Shown piece after piece: positions 1-9,092 of a stretch of 40,961 nucleotides of DNA (its first letter is position 1; every line of letters begins with the position of its first letter). Origin of the DNA: Paraburkholderia piptadeniae (GTDB taxonomy: Bacteria > Pseudomonadota > Gammaproteobacteria > Burkholderiales > Burkholderiaceae); assembly GCF_900007165.1 (NCBI RefSeq), contig NZ_CYGY02000012.1, positions 1 to 40,961 of the forward strand, written 5' to 3'. The notes below the pieces were generated by a model. It was not told where the DNA came from, did no database searches, and saw only the letters and a list, made by a program, of their open reading frames with translations. A program made the translations under genes and the position numbers.

Positions 1-19
1 TCTTACTGCGACAGAACCG
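1..19 (-). repeat. Left terminal inverted repeat, IS6/IS26-family-like end
   Basis: The first 19 bases, TCTTACTGCGACAGAACCG, are the exact reverse complement of the last 19 bases of the window. Read outward they start GGTTCTGTCGCAGTAAGA, which resembles the GGTTCTGTTGCAAA-type ends known for the IS6/IS26 family. The insertion sequence itself would lie outside the window to the left, and its transposase is not visible here. Family assignment is by resemblance only. Confidence 0.7.
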
Positions 20-138
20 TTGAATGTCGGTTTCCCGACGGAATCTGTACACCCTGCACGACCTTCGCGGCGTGGAGCGATATCTCCGTAGCGATGGATG
101 GCCGTGCGCCGTTGACTAGCGAAAGAGGCCACGCCACG

Positions 139-1608
139 TTAGCCGCGCTCAATCGCAATGGCTTGTAGTGCCCCGTGCTGGATGAGCCGGACAGCCTGCA
201 CCAGCTGTCGCCGGAAAACGTCGTGATTCGCCAGTTCAGGCGGGAACACCTCCTTGACCGACAGCATGGTTTCGATGAGTTGTTCCGGGTCGGTGGGGAC
301 ATCTGCACTCAGGCGCGCAGCCATCGGGTCGTTGATTTCGTAGCGCGTGCCATCATCGGCGTGCCCGCGCAGGAACACGAGCCACGCTGCAACGGCCAGT
401 GTCAACCGTTCGATCGATTGTCCCGCGTTCATACGCGCCTCGATCGTTGCAAGCAGCCGAGGGGGGATCTTCTGACTGCCATCCATCGCAATCTGCGCGG
501 TGCGATGCTTGAGTGCCGTGTTTGCGTAGCGTGCGAGCAACGCATCTCGATAGGCGAGCACATCGAACGAGGGCGGGACGTCGAGCGTCGGCGCGATTTC
601 CTCCGTCATCATCGCGTGGACCAGAGTTCTCAGAGGTGGATGGCCGATTGCTTCATCGATCGTCGAGAAGCCAGCGAGCATCGAGAGATACGCGAGCGTC
701 GAATGCGTCCCGTTGAGCATGCGCAGCTTGGCGACTTCGAATGGCATCACGTCGTCGACGAGTTGCGCGCCGACTCGCTCCCACGCGGGGCGTCCTGCCG
801 GAAAGCGATCCTCGATCACCCATTGTCGAAACGGCTCGCACGGCACGGGCACGGCGTCGTGAAAATTCAATGCGCTCAGCGCGGCGTCGCGTTCCGCATC
901 GGTGGTTGAGGGCACGATGCGGTCCACCATCGTCGACGGAAACGCCACATGTGAGTCAATCCAGTCGGCGAGTTCCTCGTCGAGTACGCGTGCGTACGAC
1001 GCGACCGCCTGCTTTAGTGCGGCACCGTTGTGCGAGAGGTTGTCGCATGACAGCACGGTGAAAGGCGGCGTGCCGGCGTCGCGTCTTTGCCCGAGCGCAG
1101 CGGTGAGAATGCCTGGTACAGTCGACGGTTTGTCAGGATGCGCCAGATCGTGCGTGATTCCTTCGTGGCTCAGGTCTACATCGCCCGTTCGCGTATCGCG
1201 GCAGTAGCCTTTCTCTGTGACCGTCAGCGAGACGATCCGCACATTTTCATCGACGAGCAATTCGAACAGACGCGCGCGATCGTGTGGCATTGCGAGCACT
1301 TCCTTGAGCGCGCGAATCACCGTGACGCGCACGCCTTCGGGTCCGCGTTCCACCACGCTATACAAGCCGTCCTGCGCCATCAACGCGTCGCGCTTGCCCA
1401 CGTCGCCCTGCAACGTCACGCCGCAGATGCCCCAGTCGCCGCCTGCCGCGAGCATCGCTTCCTCCGTATAAACGGCCTCGTGCGCGCGATGAAAGTTACC
1501 AATCCCCAGATGAACGATGCCGATGCGCGGATCGCGCCATGCCGGCCCGAGCATGTGATCGTTCAATGAGTCGAGGGCACTACGGCAAAGCGATGGTCTG
1601 TCGGTCAT
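139..1608 (-). CDS. uxuB: Mannitol dehydrogenase-family oxidoreductase (UxuB-like, D-mannonate/fructuronate)
   Basis: This 489-residue NAD-dependent polyol dehydrogenase (PSLDR family) is the right length for fructuronate reductase or mannitol dehydrogenase. The N-terminal nucleotide-binding motif GIVHLGIGNFHRAH lies at residues 30-43. The catalytic signature KLRMLNGTHS follows at 294-303, with Lys294, Asn299 and His302 as the family's catalytic residues. The gene is divergent from a D-mannonate dehydratase gene, which points to interconversion of D-fructuronate and D-mannonate in the cytoplasm rather than mannitol oxidation. The 94-bp divergent region holds a motif that recurs upstream of the cluster's GntR gene. 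Mannitol, arabinitol or tagaturonate activity cannot be excluded from sequence alone. Confidence 0.88.
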   Translation of the reverse strand: MTDRPSLCRSALDSLNDHMLGPAWRDPRIGIVHLGIGNFHRAHEAVYTEEAMLAAGGDWGICGVTLQGDVGKRDALMAQDGLYSVVERGPEGVRVTVIRALKEVLAMPHDRARLFELLVDENVRIVSLTVTEKGYCRDTRTGDVDLSHEGITHDLAHPDKPSTVPGILTAALGQRRDAGTPPFTVLSCDNLSHNGAALKQAVASYARVLDEELADWIDSHVAFPSTMVDRIVPSTTDAERDAALSALNFHDAVPVPCEPFRQWVIEDRFPAGRPAWERVGAQLVDDVMPFEVAKLRMLNGTHSTLAYLSMLAGFSTIDEAIGHPPLRTLVHAMMTEEIAPTLDVPPSFDVLAYRDALLARYANTALKHRTAQIAMDGSQKIPPRLLATIEARMNAGQSIERLTLAVAAWLVFLRGHADDGTRYEINDPMAARLSADVPTDPEQLIETMLSVKEVFPPELANHDVFRRQLVQAVRLIQHGALQAIAIERG

Positions 1609-1702
1609 GTCTGGTCCGAAGCGCGGGAAAACCCGTTGTTGACGATTAAATATACTTGTATGGTAGCATCAGTTCCATCGAATGCGACTCAAGGAAATCC
1701 CC
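1609..1702. promoter_or_regulatory. Divergent uxuB/manD promoter region with candidate GntR operator
   Basis: The 94 bp between the two divergent genes contain ACTTGTATGGTAG at 1654-1666. Twelve of its thirteen bases recur upstream of the GntR gene at 6755-6767. The motif is an imperfect inverted repeat of the form CTN-N6-TAG, as expected for a dimeric GntR/FadR-type repressor. A TTGACG at 1639-1644 lies just beside it and may be a -35 element for the rightward promoter. An AAGGAA Shine-Dalgarno at 1691-1696 serves the dehydratase gene. Confidence 0.55.
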
Positions 1703-2911
1703 ATGAAAATCGTCCGCGCCGATGTGATCGTCACGTGTCCCGGCCGCAACTTCGTCACACTCAAGGTGGTGACGGACGAGGGCGTCCACGGCATCGGAGA
1801 CGCCACGTTGAATGGCCGCGAACTCGCGGTGGCGTCGTATCTCAAGGACCATGTCTGCCCGTTACTCATCGGGCGCGATCCGGGACGCATCGAAGATATC
1901 TGGCAATTTCTCTACAAGGGCGCGTACTGGCGCCGCGGCCCGGTAACGATGACTGCAATCGCCGCTGTCGACATGGCGCTGTGGGACATTCTCGGCAAAG
2001 TGGCGAACCTGCCGCTGTACCGGCTGCTGGGCGGTGCGTCGCGTGAAGGCGTGATGGTGTACGGCCACGCGACCGGGTGTGATATTCCCGAGGCGCTCGA
2101 CCGCTATGAAGAGCACATTGAAGCCGGCTACAAGGCGATCCGCATCCAGTGCGGCGTGCCGAACATGCGTTCGGTCTATGGCGTCTCGAAGGGCTCCGGC
2201 ATGTATGAGCCCGCGACCAAAGGTGCCGTCGAGGAGCAAAGCTGGTCATCGGAAAAGTATCTGGACTTCGTGCCGAAGCTCTTCGAAGCCGTGCGCGACA
2301 AGTTTGGCTTCACTACCCACCTGCTGCACGACGTGCATCACCGTCTCACGCCCATCGAAGCAGCGCGCCTGGGCAAATCCGTCGAACCTTATCGGCTCTT
2401 CTGGATGGAAGACCCGACGCCCGCTGAAAACCAGGCGGGCTTCCGTCTGATCCGCGAACACACGGTCACGCCGATTGCAGTCGGTGAGGTGTTCAACAGC
2501 ATCTGGGACTGCAAGCAACTGATCGAAGAGCAGTTGATCGACTACATCCGCGCGACGTTGACGCACGCAGGTGGCATCACACACCTGAAGCGCATCGCCG
2601 ACTTCGCTTCACTTTATCAGGTGCGCACGGGCTGTCACGGCCCGTCGGATCTGTCGCCTGTCTGCATGGGCGCGGCGCTCCACTTCGACCTGTGGGTGCC
2701 CAATTTCGGCGTGCAGGAATACATGGGTTTCCCGAAGGAAGCGCTCGACGTGTTCCCCCATGCGTGGACCTTCGATCGCGGCATGATGCATCCGGGCGAG
2801 GCACCGGGTCACGGCGTCGATATCGATGAGGAAGTGGCCGCGCGCTATCCCTACGACCCGGCGTATCTGCCCGTTGCGCGGCTCGAAGACGGCACGCTGT
2901 GGAACTGGTAA
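1703..2911 (+). CDS. manD: D-mannonate dehydratase, enolase superfamily (ManD/RspA)
   Basis: This cytoplasmic Mg-dependent enzyme dehydrates D-mannonate to 2-keto-3-deoxygluconate. The protein has 402 residues, typical of the ManD subgroup, and starts [20 protein letters not shown] as in RspA. Counting from this start, the metal ligands fall at Asp210, Glu236 (MEDPTP) and Glu262 (GEVFN), with His212 in HDVHH. Arg147 and Tyr159 are also present. These positions match those known for characterised ManD enzymes. An upstream ATG at 1682 is possible, but the AAGGAA at 1691 sits 6 bp before 1703, so 1703 is preferred. The gene heads a rightward operon with two transporters and an alcohol dehydrogenase. 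Some family members prefer D-gluconate or have very low activity, so the substrate is inferred from context. Confidence 0.92.
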   Translation: MKIVRADVIVTCPGRNFVTLKVVTDEGVHGIGDATLNGRELAVASYLKDHVCPLLIGRDPGRIEDIWQFLYKGAYWRRGPVTMTAIAAVDMALWDILGKVANLPLYRLLGGASREGVMVYGHATGCDIPEALDRYEEHIEAGYKAIRIQCGVPNMRSVYGVSKGSGMYEPATKGAVEEQSWSSEKYLDFVPKLFEAVRDKFGFTTHLLHDVHHRLTPIEAARLGKSVEPYRLFWMEDPTPAENQAGFRLIREHTVTPIAVGEVFNSIWDCKQLIEEQLIDYIRATLTHAGGITHLKRIADFASLYQVRTGCHGPSDLSPVCMGAALHFDLWVPNFGVQEYMGFPKEALDVFPHAWTFDRGMMHPGEAPGHGVDIDEEVAARYPYDPAYLPVARLEDGTLWNW

Positions 2912-2950
2912 GCCCCCATCGATAGATAGAACGACGGCCAGGAGACAGGC

Positions 2951-4321
2951 ATGGCAGACAAGAAAACCAGTGCGATGTTGCGACGCGTAGCGGCTGCATC
3001 GACAATCGGAACCGCCGCCGAGTACTACGATTTCTTCGTATACGGCACGGCCGCGGTGCTCGTGTTCGGCGCGAAGTTCTTCCCGTCGAGCGATCCGTTG
3101 ATCGGCACGCTCGCGGCATTCGCAACCTATGCCGTGGGCTTCGTGGCGCGGCCGCTTGGTGGCATCGTGTTCGGGCATTTCGGCGATCGCATCGGACGCA
3201 AGAAGGCGCTGATCGTCACGATCCTGATTGTCGGGCTTGGGACGTTCGTGATCGGCCTGTTGCCCGACTATTCGCAGATCGGCATCTGGGCGCCTGCCTC
3301 GCTGATCCTGATTCGCGTGCTGCAGGGTTTCGGCGTCGGCGGCGAACAGGCGGGCGCGGTGTTGCTGACGGCGGAGTATGCGCCACCTCGCGAACGCGGC
3401 TTTTTTGCGAGTCTCGTGCAGCTCGGCGCGCCGGCAGGCTTTCTGATTCCGTCCGGTCTCTTCGCGTTGCTGAGTGCAACGCTCACGCATGCGCAACTGA
3501 TGGACTGGGGCTGGCGCCTGCCGTTTCTGGGCAGCATCGTGCTGGTCGTGGTGGGCCTGTATATCCGGCTGCGCACGGAAGAATCGCCGATTTTCGCCAG
3601 CATCCGCGAGACCGAGGCAGTCGAGTCGCGGCCGGTCGTCGAGGTGGTCAAACAGTTCGGACCGACTATCGTGAAAGGCGTCGGCGCAAAGCTGATCGAG
3701 GCGTGCACCTTCGCGATGTACACGATGATCGTGCTCGCCTACGGACGTGCGCACAACATCAGCGAAAGCCTGCTGCTGCAGACGATTATCGTTGCCGTGG
3801 TACTCGAGCTGCTCGCGATTCCGATGGCGGGCGCGCTATCGGACCGCATTGGCCGGCGCACGACTTTCATCGCGGGCGCGGTGCTGCAAGTGCTGCTCGT
3901 CGTACCGTTGTTTCATGCAGTCGACAGTGGCAACCGCCTCGCAATTCAGGCGGCGATGATTCTCGCGATCTCGGTTGGTCACAGCCTGTGCTATGCGCCT
4001 CAGGCGTCGCTTTTCCCCGAGCTGTTTCCGGCGCGCGTTCGATGCAGCGGCATTGCGCTCATCTGGCAGATCGGATCGCTGATAGGCAGCGGCGTGCTGG
4101 GACTCGTCGCGGTCAAGGTGATTCAGGCGACGCACGGCAATTCGATTGGGCTTGTCATCTATGTGGCGCTGCTCGGAATCATCTCGGCCGTCTGCCTTTT
4201 CCTTCTGCCCGAAACCGCTCCCGCGCGACGCGGCGGCGATCTCCATGACTGGGGCGCGCCGCAACGCGACGCGGCCTTGCGCGAAACGCACGCTTCCGCC
4301 GCATTCGCTGCGCGCCACTGA
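2951..4321 (+). CDS. MFS transporter, metabolite:H+ symporter (MHS) family
   Basis: This 456-residue inner-membrane protein has about twelve hydrophobic segments. It opens with the MHS hallmark around residue 20 (GTAAEYYDFFVYGTAA) and carries the family loop motif GHFGDRIGRKKAL near residues 75-90 and LQGFGVGGEQAGAVLL near 125-140. Relatives include KgtP, ShiA and ProP, which import organic acids or betaines with protons. It follows the dehydratase gene by 39 bp with an AGGAGA ribosome-binding site 5 bp before the ATG. This suggests import of the sugar acid metabolised by the operon. A second transporter of another MFS family lies two genes downstream, so which one carries the main substrate is unknown. 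Confidence 0.9.
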   Translation: MADKKTSAMLRRVAAASTIGTAAEYYDFFVYGTAAVLVFGAKFFPSSDPLIGTLAAFATYAVGFVARPLGGIVFGHFGDRIGRKKALIVTILIVGLGTFVIGLLPDYSQIGIWAPASLILIRVLQGFGVGGEQAGAVLLTAEYAPPRERGFFASLVQLGAPAGFLIPSGLFALLSATLTHAQLMDWGWRLPFLGSIVLVVVGLYIRLRTEESPIFASIRETEAVESRPVVEVVKQFGPTIVKGVGAKLIEACTFAMYTMIVLAYGRAHNISESLLLQTIIVAVVLELLAIPMAGALSDRIGRRTTFIAGAVLQVLLVVPLFHAVDSGNRLAIQAAMILAISVGHSLCYAPQASLFPELFPARVRCSGIALIWQIGSLIGSGVLGLVAVKVIQATHGNSIGLVIYVALLGIISAVCLFLLPETAPARRGGDLHDWGAPQRDAALRETHASAAFAARH

Positions 4322-4373
4322 GCGCACCGCTGAGCACGCCGATACGGCAACACCTCGATACAGGACCACGACC

Positions 4374-5411
4374 ATGTTTGCAGCCGTTCTTCACGAACCG
4401 AAGAAACTCCTCATCGACGAACTCGATGCGCCTCAACCGCAAGCCGGTCAGGTCCAGATTCGCGTGCGTGCCGGCGGCATCTGCGGCTCGGATCTCTCGT
4501 ACTACTTCAAGGGCAAGAGCGGCGACTTTGCGGTGCGCGAACCGTTCGTGCTGGGCCATGAAGTCGCGGGTGAAGTCGCGGCGCTCGGCGAAGGCGTGAG
4601 CGGTCTCGCGGTCGGGCAACGTGTTGCCGTGAATCCCGGACTCAACTGCGGCACCTGCAGGTACTGCGTCAAGGGCATGCCGAATCATTGCCTGAACATG
4701 CGCTTCATGGGCAGCGCATCGACGTTTCCACATATGCAAGGCATGTTCCGCCAGTTCATTGCGGTGAGTGCGCATCAGTGCGTGCCCGTGCCGGACGGAC
4801 TCGACTTCGCGGAGGCCTCGATGGCCGAGCCGCTCGCGGTGGCGCTGCATGCGCTGCGTCTCGCCGGGTCGCTCGTCGGAGCGAAGGTGCTGCTGGTGGG
4901 TTGTGGACCGATCGGTTGCATTCTGCTCGCGGTGGCGAAGCGTGCGGGCGCGCACCGGATCGTTGCGCTCGATCTCGCGGAGAAAGCGTTGCAGATGGCG
5001 ACGACACTCGGCGCCGACGAAACCGTGCTCGCCACTGATCACGCACGCATCGATCAATGGGCGCAGCAGCGCGGCACTTTCGATGTGGTGCTGGAAGCGT
5101 CGGGCAGTACGGCTGGGCTCGATACGGCATTACGCACCGCGCGCGCGGGCGGCACGGTCATTCAGGTCGGCAATCTACCGGCGGGACAATCGCCCGTGGC
5201 GGCGAATCTCGTGATGTCGAAAGAGCTTCGGTATCAGGGTTCGTTCCGCTTCACCGACGAATACGCCGTCGCCGCCGAAGAACTCGGTGCGCACAAGATC
5301 GATCTGCGCCCGCTGATGACGCACGCATTCTCGCTCGAAGAAGCCAACCGCGCTTTCGAAGTCGCGCATGACCGCATCCAATCGATGAAGGTCCATCTGC
5401 ACTTCGACTAA
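4374..5411 (+). CDS. Zinc-dependent alcohol dehydrogenase, L-idonate/L-gulonate 5-dehydrogenase type (IdnD/RspB)
   Basis: This 345-residue medium-chain dehydrogenase has all the zinc residues. Cys37 (GICGSD) and His62 (GHE) belong to the catalytic site, and Cys92, Cys95, Cys98 and Cys106 form the structural zinc lobe. The NAD-binding VGCGPIG motif is at residues 175-181. It resembles L-idonate 5-dehydrogenase and RspB, which in several bacteria is paired with RspA and oxidises L-gulonate to D-fructuronate. With the UxuB-like reductase and ManD nearby this gives a complete route from L-gulonate to 2-keto-3-deoxygluconate. The reading frame is open far upstream into the transporter gene, but the family start MFAAVLHEP is at 4374. 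The exact substrate is an inference. Confidence 0.88.
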   Translation: MFAAVLHEPKKLLIDELDAPQPQAGQVQIRVRAGGICGSDLSYYFKGKSGDFAVREPFVLGHEVAGEVAALGEGVSGLAVGQRVAVNPGLNCGTCRYCVKGMPNHCLNMRFMGSASTFPHMQGMFRQFIAVSAHQCVPVPDGLDFAEASMAEPLAVALHALRLAGSLVGAKVLLVGCGPIGCILLAVAKRAGAHRIVALDLAEKALQMATTLGADETVLATDHARIDQWAQQRGTFDVVLEASGSTAGLDTALRTARAGGTVIQVGNLPAGQSPVAANLVMSKELRYQGSFRFTDEYAVAAEELGAHKIDLRPLMTHAFSLEEANRAFEVAHDRIQSMKVHLHFD

Positions 5412-5468
5412 CCTTTCCACATGAACCGCCCGGACACACAAAGAGGCGGAGCACTGGAGACATACACC

Positions 5469-6767
5469 ATGATCAAGAGCCAGCGATGGTTCGTCGTCGG
5501 CCTGCTGTTTCTCGCGGGCGTCATCAATTACCTCGACCGCGCGGCGCTCTCGATTGCCGCGCCGCTGATCCAGAAAGACCTGAACTTCTCGCATGCGCAG
5601 ATGGGCATCGTGTTCAGCAGCTTCTTCATCGGCTATGCGCTGTTCAATTTCATCGGCGGCGTGGCTTCCGACGAATTCGGCGCGAAGAAAGTGTTTGGCG
5701 GCGCGATGGGTGTCTGGTCGATCTTCTGCGGCGCGACGGCGCTCGCGAGCGGGATCGTTTCCCTGATCGTGCTGCGCGTGTTGTTCGGCATGGGCGAAGG
5801 GCCGTTCAGCTCGTCGAACAGCAAAATGGTGAACAACTGGTTTCCACGCCGCGAAGTGGCGAGCGCAATCGGCGTCATCAGCTCGGGTACGCCGCTCGGC
5901 GGCGCACTCGCGGGCCCCGTCGTCGGCTATATGGCGATCCAGTTCGGATGGCGCTGGGCGTTCGTCGCGATCATGGTGTTCGGCCTCGCGTGGCTCGTGC
6001 TCTGGTCGATGACCACGACCGAGCATCCGCGGCAGAACAGTCGTGTGAAGCCGGCCGAACTCGATCTGATCGTCTCGGGCCAGCAGCAGGTTTCGTCGAT
6101 GGAACATGCGCCTGCGGGCAAGAAGACGGGACTCAGCTTCTACCTGAAGCAACCGATCATTCTGGCGACCGCGCTCGCGTTCTTCTCCTACAACTACGTG
6201 CTGTTCTTTTTCCTGTCGTGGTTTCCGACCTATCTGACGGAAGCCCATCATATGTCGCTGCGCGACATGAGCATTGCTACGGTAATCCCGTGGGTGCTCG
6301 GCAGTATTGGACTCGCGGCAGGCGGTTTCATCACCGATTTCATCCTGCGTCTGACTGGTAAGCCGTTGTTGTCGCGCCGGATCGTGCTGTCGGTTTGTCT
6401 CGGCGCGGCGGCCGTGTGCGTCGGGTTCGCCGGACGCGTGCAGAGCATGCAGGGCGCGGTGGCGCTGATGTCGGTGTCGATCTTCTTCCTGTATGTCACG
6501 GGTTCCGTCTACTGGGCGGTGATTCAGGACACAGTGCGCCGTGAGAACGTGGGCGGCGTCGGCGGGTTCGTGCATTTGCTCGCCAATCTCGCGGGGGTGA
6601 TTGGACCAGCCGTGACCGGCTTCATCGTGCAGGCGACGCACGGCGCTTACGGCAGCGCGTTTGTGCTGGCGGGGGCGATTGCCGTGATCGGCGCGCTGTG
6701 TGCGCTTGTTTTCATCCGCGAGCCCAGATCGCAAAAAGAGCCGGCAGAGCGTAAACTAGTATGGTAG
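5469..6767 (+). CDS. MFS transporter, anion:cation symporter (ACS) family, hexuronate/aldarate type
   Basis: This 432-residue inner-membrane permease starts with the ACS-family pattern NYLDRAALSIAAPLI followed by a first-loop motif (GVASDEFGAKKVFG) and the conserved GEGPFSSSNSKMVNNWFP segment near residue 115. ExuT, GudP and GarP belong to this family and import galacturonate, glucuronate or glucarate. The start at 5469 has a GGAGA ribosome-binding site 8 bp upstream. An in-frame ATG at 5421 would add a non-conserved hydrophilic leader. The stop codon lies inside the candidate operator of the following GntR gene. Substrate is presumably a hexuronate or aldonate feeding the cluster. Confidence 0.9.
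   Translation: MIKSQRWFVVGLLFLAGVINYLDRAALSIAAPLIQKDLNFSHAQMGIVFSSFFIGYALFNFIGGVASDEFGAKKVFGGAMGVWSIFCGATALASGIVSLIVLRVLFGMGEGPFSSSNSKMVNNWFPRREVASAIGVISSGTPLGGALAGPVVGYMAIQFGWRWAFVAIMVFGLAWLVLWSMTTTEHPRQNSRVKPAELDLIVSGQQQVSSMEHAPAGKKTGLSFYLKQPIILATALAFFSYNYVLFFFLSWFPTYLTEAHHMSLRDMSIATVIPWVLGSIGLAAGGFITDFILRLTGKPLLSRRIVLSVCLGAAAVCVGFAGRVQSMQGAVALMSVSIFFLYVTGSVYWAVIQDTVRRENVGGVGGFVHLLANLAGVIGPAVTGFIVQATHGAYGSAFVLAGAIAVIGALCALVFIREPRSQKEPAERKLVW
6755..6767 (+). promoter_or_regulatory. Second copy of the GntR operator-like motif
   Basis: ACTAGTATGGTAG differs at one base from ACTTGTATGGTAG at 1654-1666. It overlaps the last codons of the ACS transporter gene and ends 30 bp before the GntR start codon, a position suited to autoregulation. 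CTA and TAG half-sites flank a central AT, giving an imperfect dyad. Confidence 0.5.
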
Positions 6768-6797
6768 TTTTGCGATATCAGTCTTCGATTACCCGGT

Positions 6798-7643
6798 ATG
6801 GACACGAAAATTGCAAGCCCGAAGGCCGCGTCGCGGCGCGAGAAAGGAACCGGCGCGCTGACCGTTGCACCACCTGCCGCGAGTCGCGCACGCGTGGTGT
6901 CCGGCGAGCAGAAAACGCCGCTGCGCGGCGCGCTGGCGGGTTTGTCCGTCGAATCGCACGAGCCGATCGGCAAGCAGATCTTCCGCTCGTTGCGTGAGGC
7001 GATTTTTACCGGCCTGCTCGCGCCCGGCACACCGCTTTCGGAGAAAGAGGTGTCGGAGATGTTTCAGGTGTCCCGTCAACCCGTACGCGAAGCGTTCATT
7101 AAGCTCGTCGAGGCCGGCGTGCTGCAGGTGTTGCCTCAGCGCGGCACGTTCGTGAAGCGGATTTCCCCGCGCAAGGTACGCGAGGGGCGTTTCATTCGCG
7201 AGGCGATCGAGGCTGCCGTCGTGCGCAAGGCCGCCGACGCCATCACCGATGCTCAACTGGCGGAGCTTGCCGCGAATCTGCGTGAGCAGAAGGCAGCCGC
7301 CAGGCTTAACGACACGGCCGCGTTTCTCGCCTGCGACGAGCAGTTTCACTTTCTGATCGCTCAGTCCATCGATTGCGTTGCGGCGTGGGAGACGATCCAG
7401 GACATCAAGGCGCAGATGGACCGGGTGCGCTATCTGAGCCTGCATGAAGTGTCGCCGCTGGATCTGCTGATCAAGCAGCATGCGCTGATCGTAAGCGGGC
7501 TGAAGGCGCACGATCCCGACGCTGCGGAAAACGCGATGCGTGCGCATCTGCGAGAGATTTTGGTGTCGCTCGGGCCGGTGGCGCAACTGAATCCGGACTG
7601 GTTCGAACCAGACGAGCCAGAGGCGGTGAGACTGATGCTCTAG
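6798..7643 (+). CDS. GntR-family transcriptional regulator, FCD domain
   Basis: This 281-residue regulator has a basic, poorly conserved N-terminal extension of about 55 residues, then a winged-helix domain (about residues 58-130) with the GntR recognition pattern SEKEVSEMFQVSRQPVREAF and the wing QRGTFVKRI. The rest is an FCD ligand-binding domain with the Asp/His metal-site pattern DEQFHFLI, IKQHALIV and AMRAHLREI. It ends the sugar-acid cluster and most likely represses it until an intermediate such as mannonate or fructuronate binds. A shared 13-bp motif in front of this gene and in the divergent uxuB/manD region supports both pathway control and autoregulation. Confidence 0.9.
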   Translation: MDTKIASPKAASRREKGTGALTVAPPAASRARVVSGEQKTPLRGALAGLSVESHEPIGKQIFRSLREAIFTGLLAPGTPLSEKEVSEMFQVSRQPVREAFIKLVEAGVLQVLPQRGTFVKRISPRKVREGRFIREAIEAAVVRKAADAITDAQLAELAANLREQKAAARLNDTAAFLACDEQFHFLIAQSIDCVAAWETIQDIKAQMDRVRYLSLHEVSPLDLLIKQHALIVSGLKAHDPDAAENAMRAHLREILVSLGPVAQLNPDWFEPDEPEAVRLML

Positions 7644-7922
7644 CGCTTTTTGCTCCGCGGGGACTGATTGCTCCTCTTATTGCGATCGATGGCACGGGGT
7701 CTTGTACAGCGCGGGCCTTACACTTCTACGTCAAGCCAAGGAACCGATCATTTCTCTACGGATATCGGTTCTCGCCCATCGAGCTTGCAATTTGGCCGGT
7801 GCGGTTTCGATGCTCATACGAGCGCATCGAAAATGTGGTAGCCGAAGAGACTTGCCTTCGAGACAACGTGACATTCCAGGACCCCGTGCGGTCATGCAGA
7901 AAGGTGAGCGCGCCCTCGTGGA

Positions 7923-8666
7923 TTAGCGTGCGCTGTCGATGATCGAGCCTCCGTCAGGGGTGAGGCTGTAACCGGTCAGGAACTGCGCATCCTTGCTCGC
8001 CAGGAAAAGGACAACGGGCGCGATGTCATGGTCCGGCGATCCATAGCGGCCAAGCGGATTGGTCGGCGCGGGCACGTTGACGTCCTTAGCCCATGTTTCA
8101 GCGACCGGTAGGACGTTGTTCACCGTGATCTTATCGGCGCCCCATTCTTTCGCTGCAGTTCGCGTCAGGGCGCGCACCGCCTCTTTCGCCATGTTGTACG
8201 GGCCATAACCCGCGAGGCCCACCACGCCCGCCATCGAGCCAAAATTGATGACCCGGCCTTCACCGCTCGCCTTGAGGTAGGGATAGGTGGCTTGCATCGT
8301 GCGCAGATAGGCAATCGGGCCGACCTCGAAATTGCGCTGCAACTGTTCCACCGAAAGGTCGATGATGGACGAGAAGGGCGCGGTGGGGTCGAAGGCGTTG
8401 TTCACGAGAATGTCAATGCCGCCGTAGGTTTCGACGACCTTTTCCACCGCCACCTTGATTTGTTCGGCGTCGCTGATGTCGCATGGCACGCCAAGAGCCG
8501 TGCCGCCGGATGCCTTGATCTCCGCGACAACGGTATCCACATTGGCGGGGGTGAACGAAAGAACCGCTACTTTTGCGCCTTCCGCTGCGAACAGCTTAGC
8601 GGTAGCGCGACCGATGCCTCGACCGGCGCCCGTGACGATAGCTACTTTTCCGTTAAGTCGGCCCAT
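7923..8666 (-). CDS. Short-chain dehydrogenase/reductase
   Basis: This classical SDR has about 247 residues. It has the cofactor motif TGAGRGIG near residue 13, the NNA structural motif (LVNNAFDP) and the catalytic serine (NFGSMAGV) with YxxxK (YNMAK). Such enzymes reduce or oxidise small carbonyl compounds or alcohols with NAD(P)H in the cytoplasm. The preferred start is MGRLNGK at 8666, because a GGAG lies 7 bp upstream. An in-frame ATG at 8678 would add four residues and directly follows the stop codon of the upstream DoxX-like gene. The two genes are therefore one transcript. The nearby HxlR regulator suggests induction by an electrophile or quinone-like compound. The substrate is unknown. 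Confidence 0.9.
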   Translation of the reverse strand: MGRLNGKVAIVTGAGRGIGRATAKLFAAEGAKVAVLSFTPANVDTVVAEIKASGGTALGVPCDISDAEQIKVAVEKVVETYGGIDILVNNAFDPTAPFSSIIDLSVEQLQRNFEVGPIAYLRTMQATYPYLKASGEGRVINFGSMAGVVGLAGYGPYNMAKEAVRALTRTAAKEWGADKITVNNVLPVAETWAKDVNVPAPTNPLGRYGSPDHDIAPVVLFLASKDAQFLTGYSLTPDGGSIIDSAR

Positions 8667-8678
8667 ATACATCTCCAT

Positions 8679-9092
8679 TCAGTTGAAGCTTTGGTGGATT
8701 GGCTGCGTCAGGCTCGGCGCATAGGGCGACGGAACCTGTCGAGCAGCGTTTTGGGTGGCGAATGAGATGGCGAGGAGCACCAGGCCCACGACTGCTGGCA
8801 CGGCCGCCTTCGGATTGCGCACGCCGAGATGTGCCATGCCAGACAAGATCAGGTGATAAAAAATGCCGGCATAGGCGAAATCACTGAGGGGAACACTCAG
8901 CCGCGAGAGAATGGCGACAAGGCCCAGGATCTTCACGACGATCATGAAGGGCACTAGATGATCGGCGGAGTAGCCCAGCGCGATTTGGGCCTGCTTCACC
9001 AAGTCTCGTTTGGTCACGTACAGGTGAACGGAGACCAGATACAACAGCGACAACAGTGCTGTGCTGATCCAATATGCATAGTTCTCAAGCAT
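8679..9092 (-). CDS. DoxX-like small integral membrane protein
   Basis: This 137-residue protein has four predicted membrane segments, at about residues 8-25, 46-63, 70-88 and 95-111, and a short polar C-terminal tail. The pattern (KILG..AI near helix 2 and HL..R between helices 3 and 4) is that of the DoxX-like family, often found with HxlR regulators and SDR enzymes in proteobacteria. The stop codon touches the start of the SDR gene (TGAATG). The gene is divergent from the HxlR regulator with an 81-bp spacer. Biochemical function of this family is poorly known; a role in redox or small-molecule stress is inferred only from association. Confidence 0.75.
   Translation of the reverse strand: MLENYAYWISTALLSLLYLVSVHLYVTKRDLVKQAQIALGYSADHLVPFMIVVKILGLVAILSRLSVPLSDFAYAGIFYHLILSGMAHLGVRNPKAAVPAVVGLVLLAISFATQNAARQVPSPYAPSLTQPIHQSFN

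Noticed and set aside
175..909. Long plus-strand open frame opposite the UxuB-like gene
   Set aside because: It is the antisense shadow of a clear dehydrogenase gene in high-GC DNA and shows no domain or ribosome-binding site.
5175..6734. 519-residue minus-strand open frame across the ACS transporter gene
   Set aside because: Composition is rich in His, Arg and Glu as typical for antisense frames of membrane-protein genes; the plus strand codes a clear transporter.
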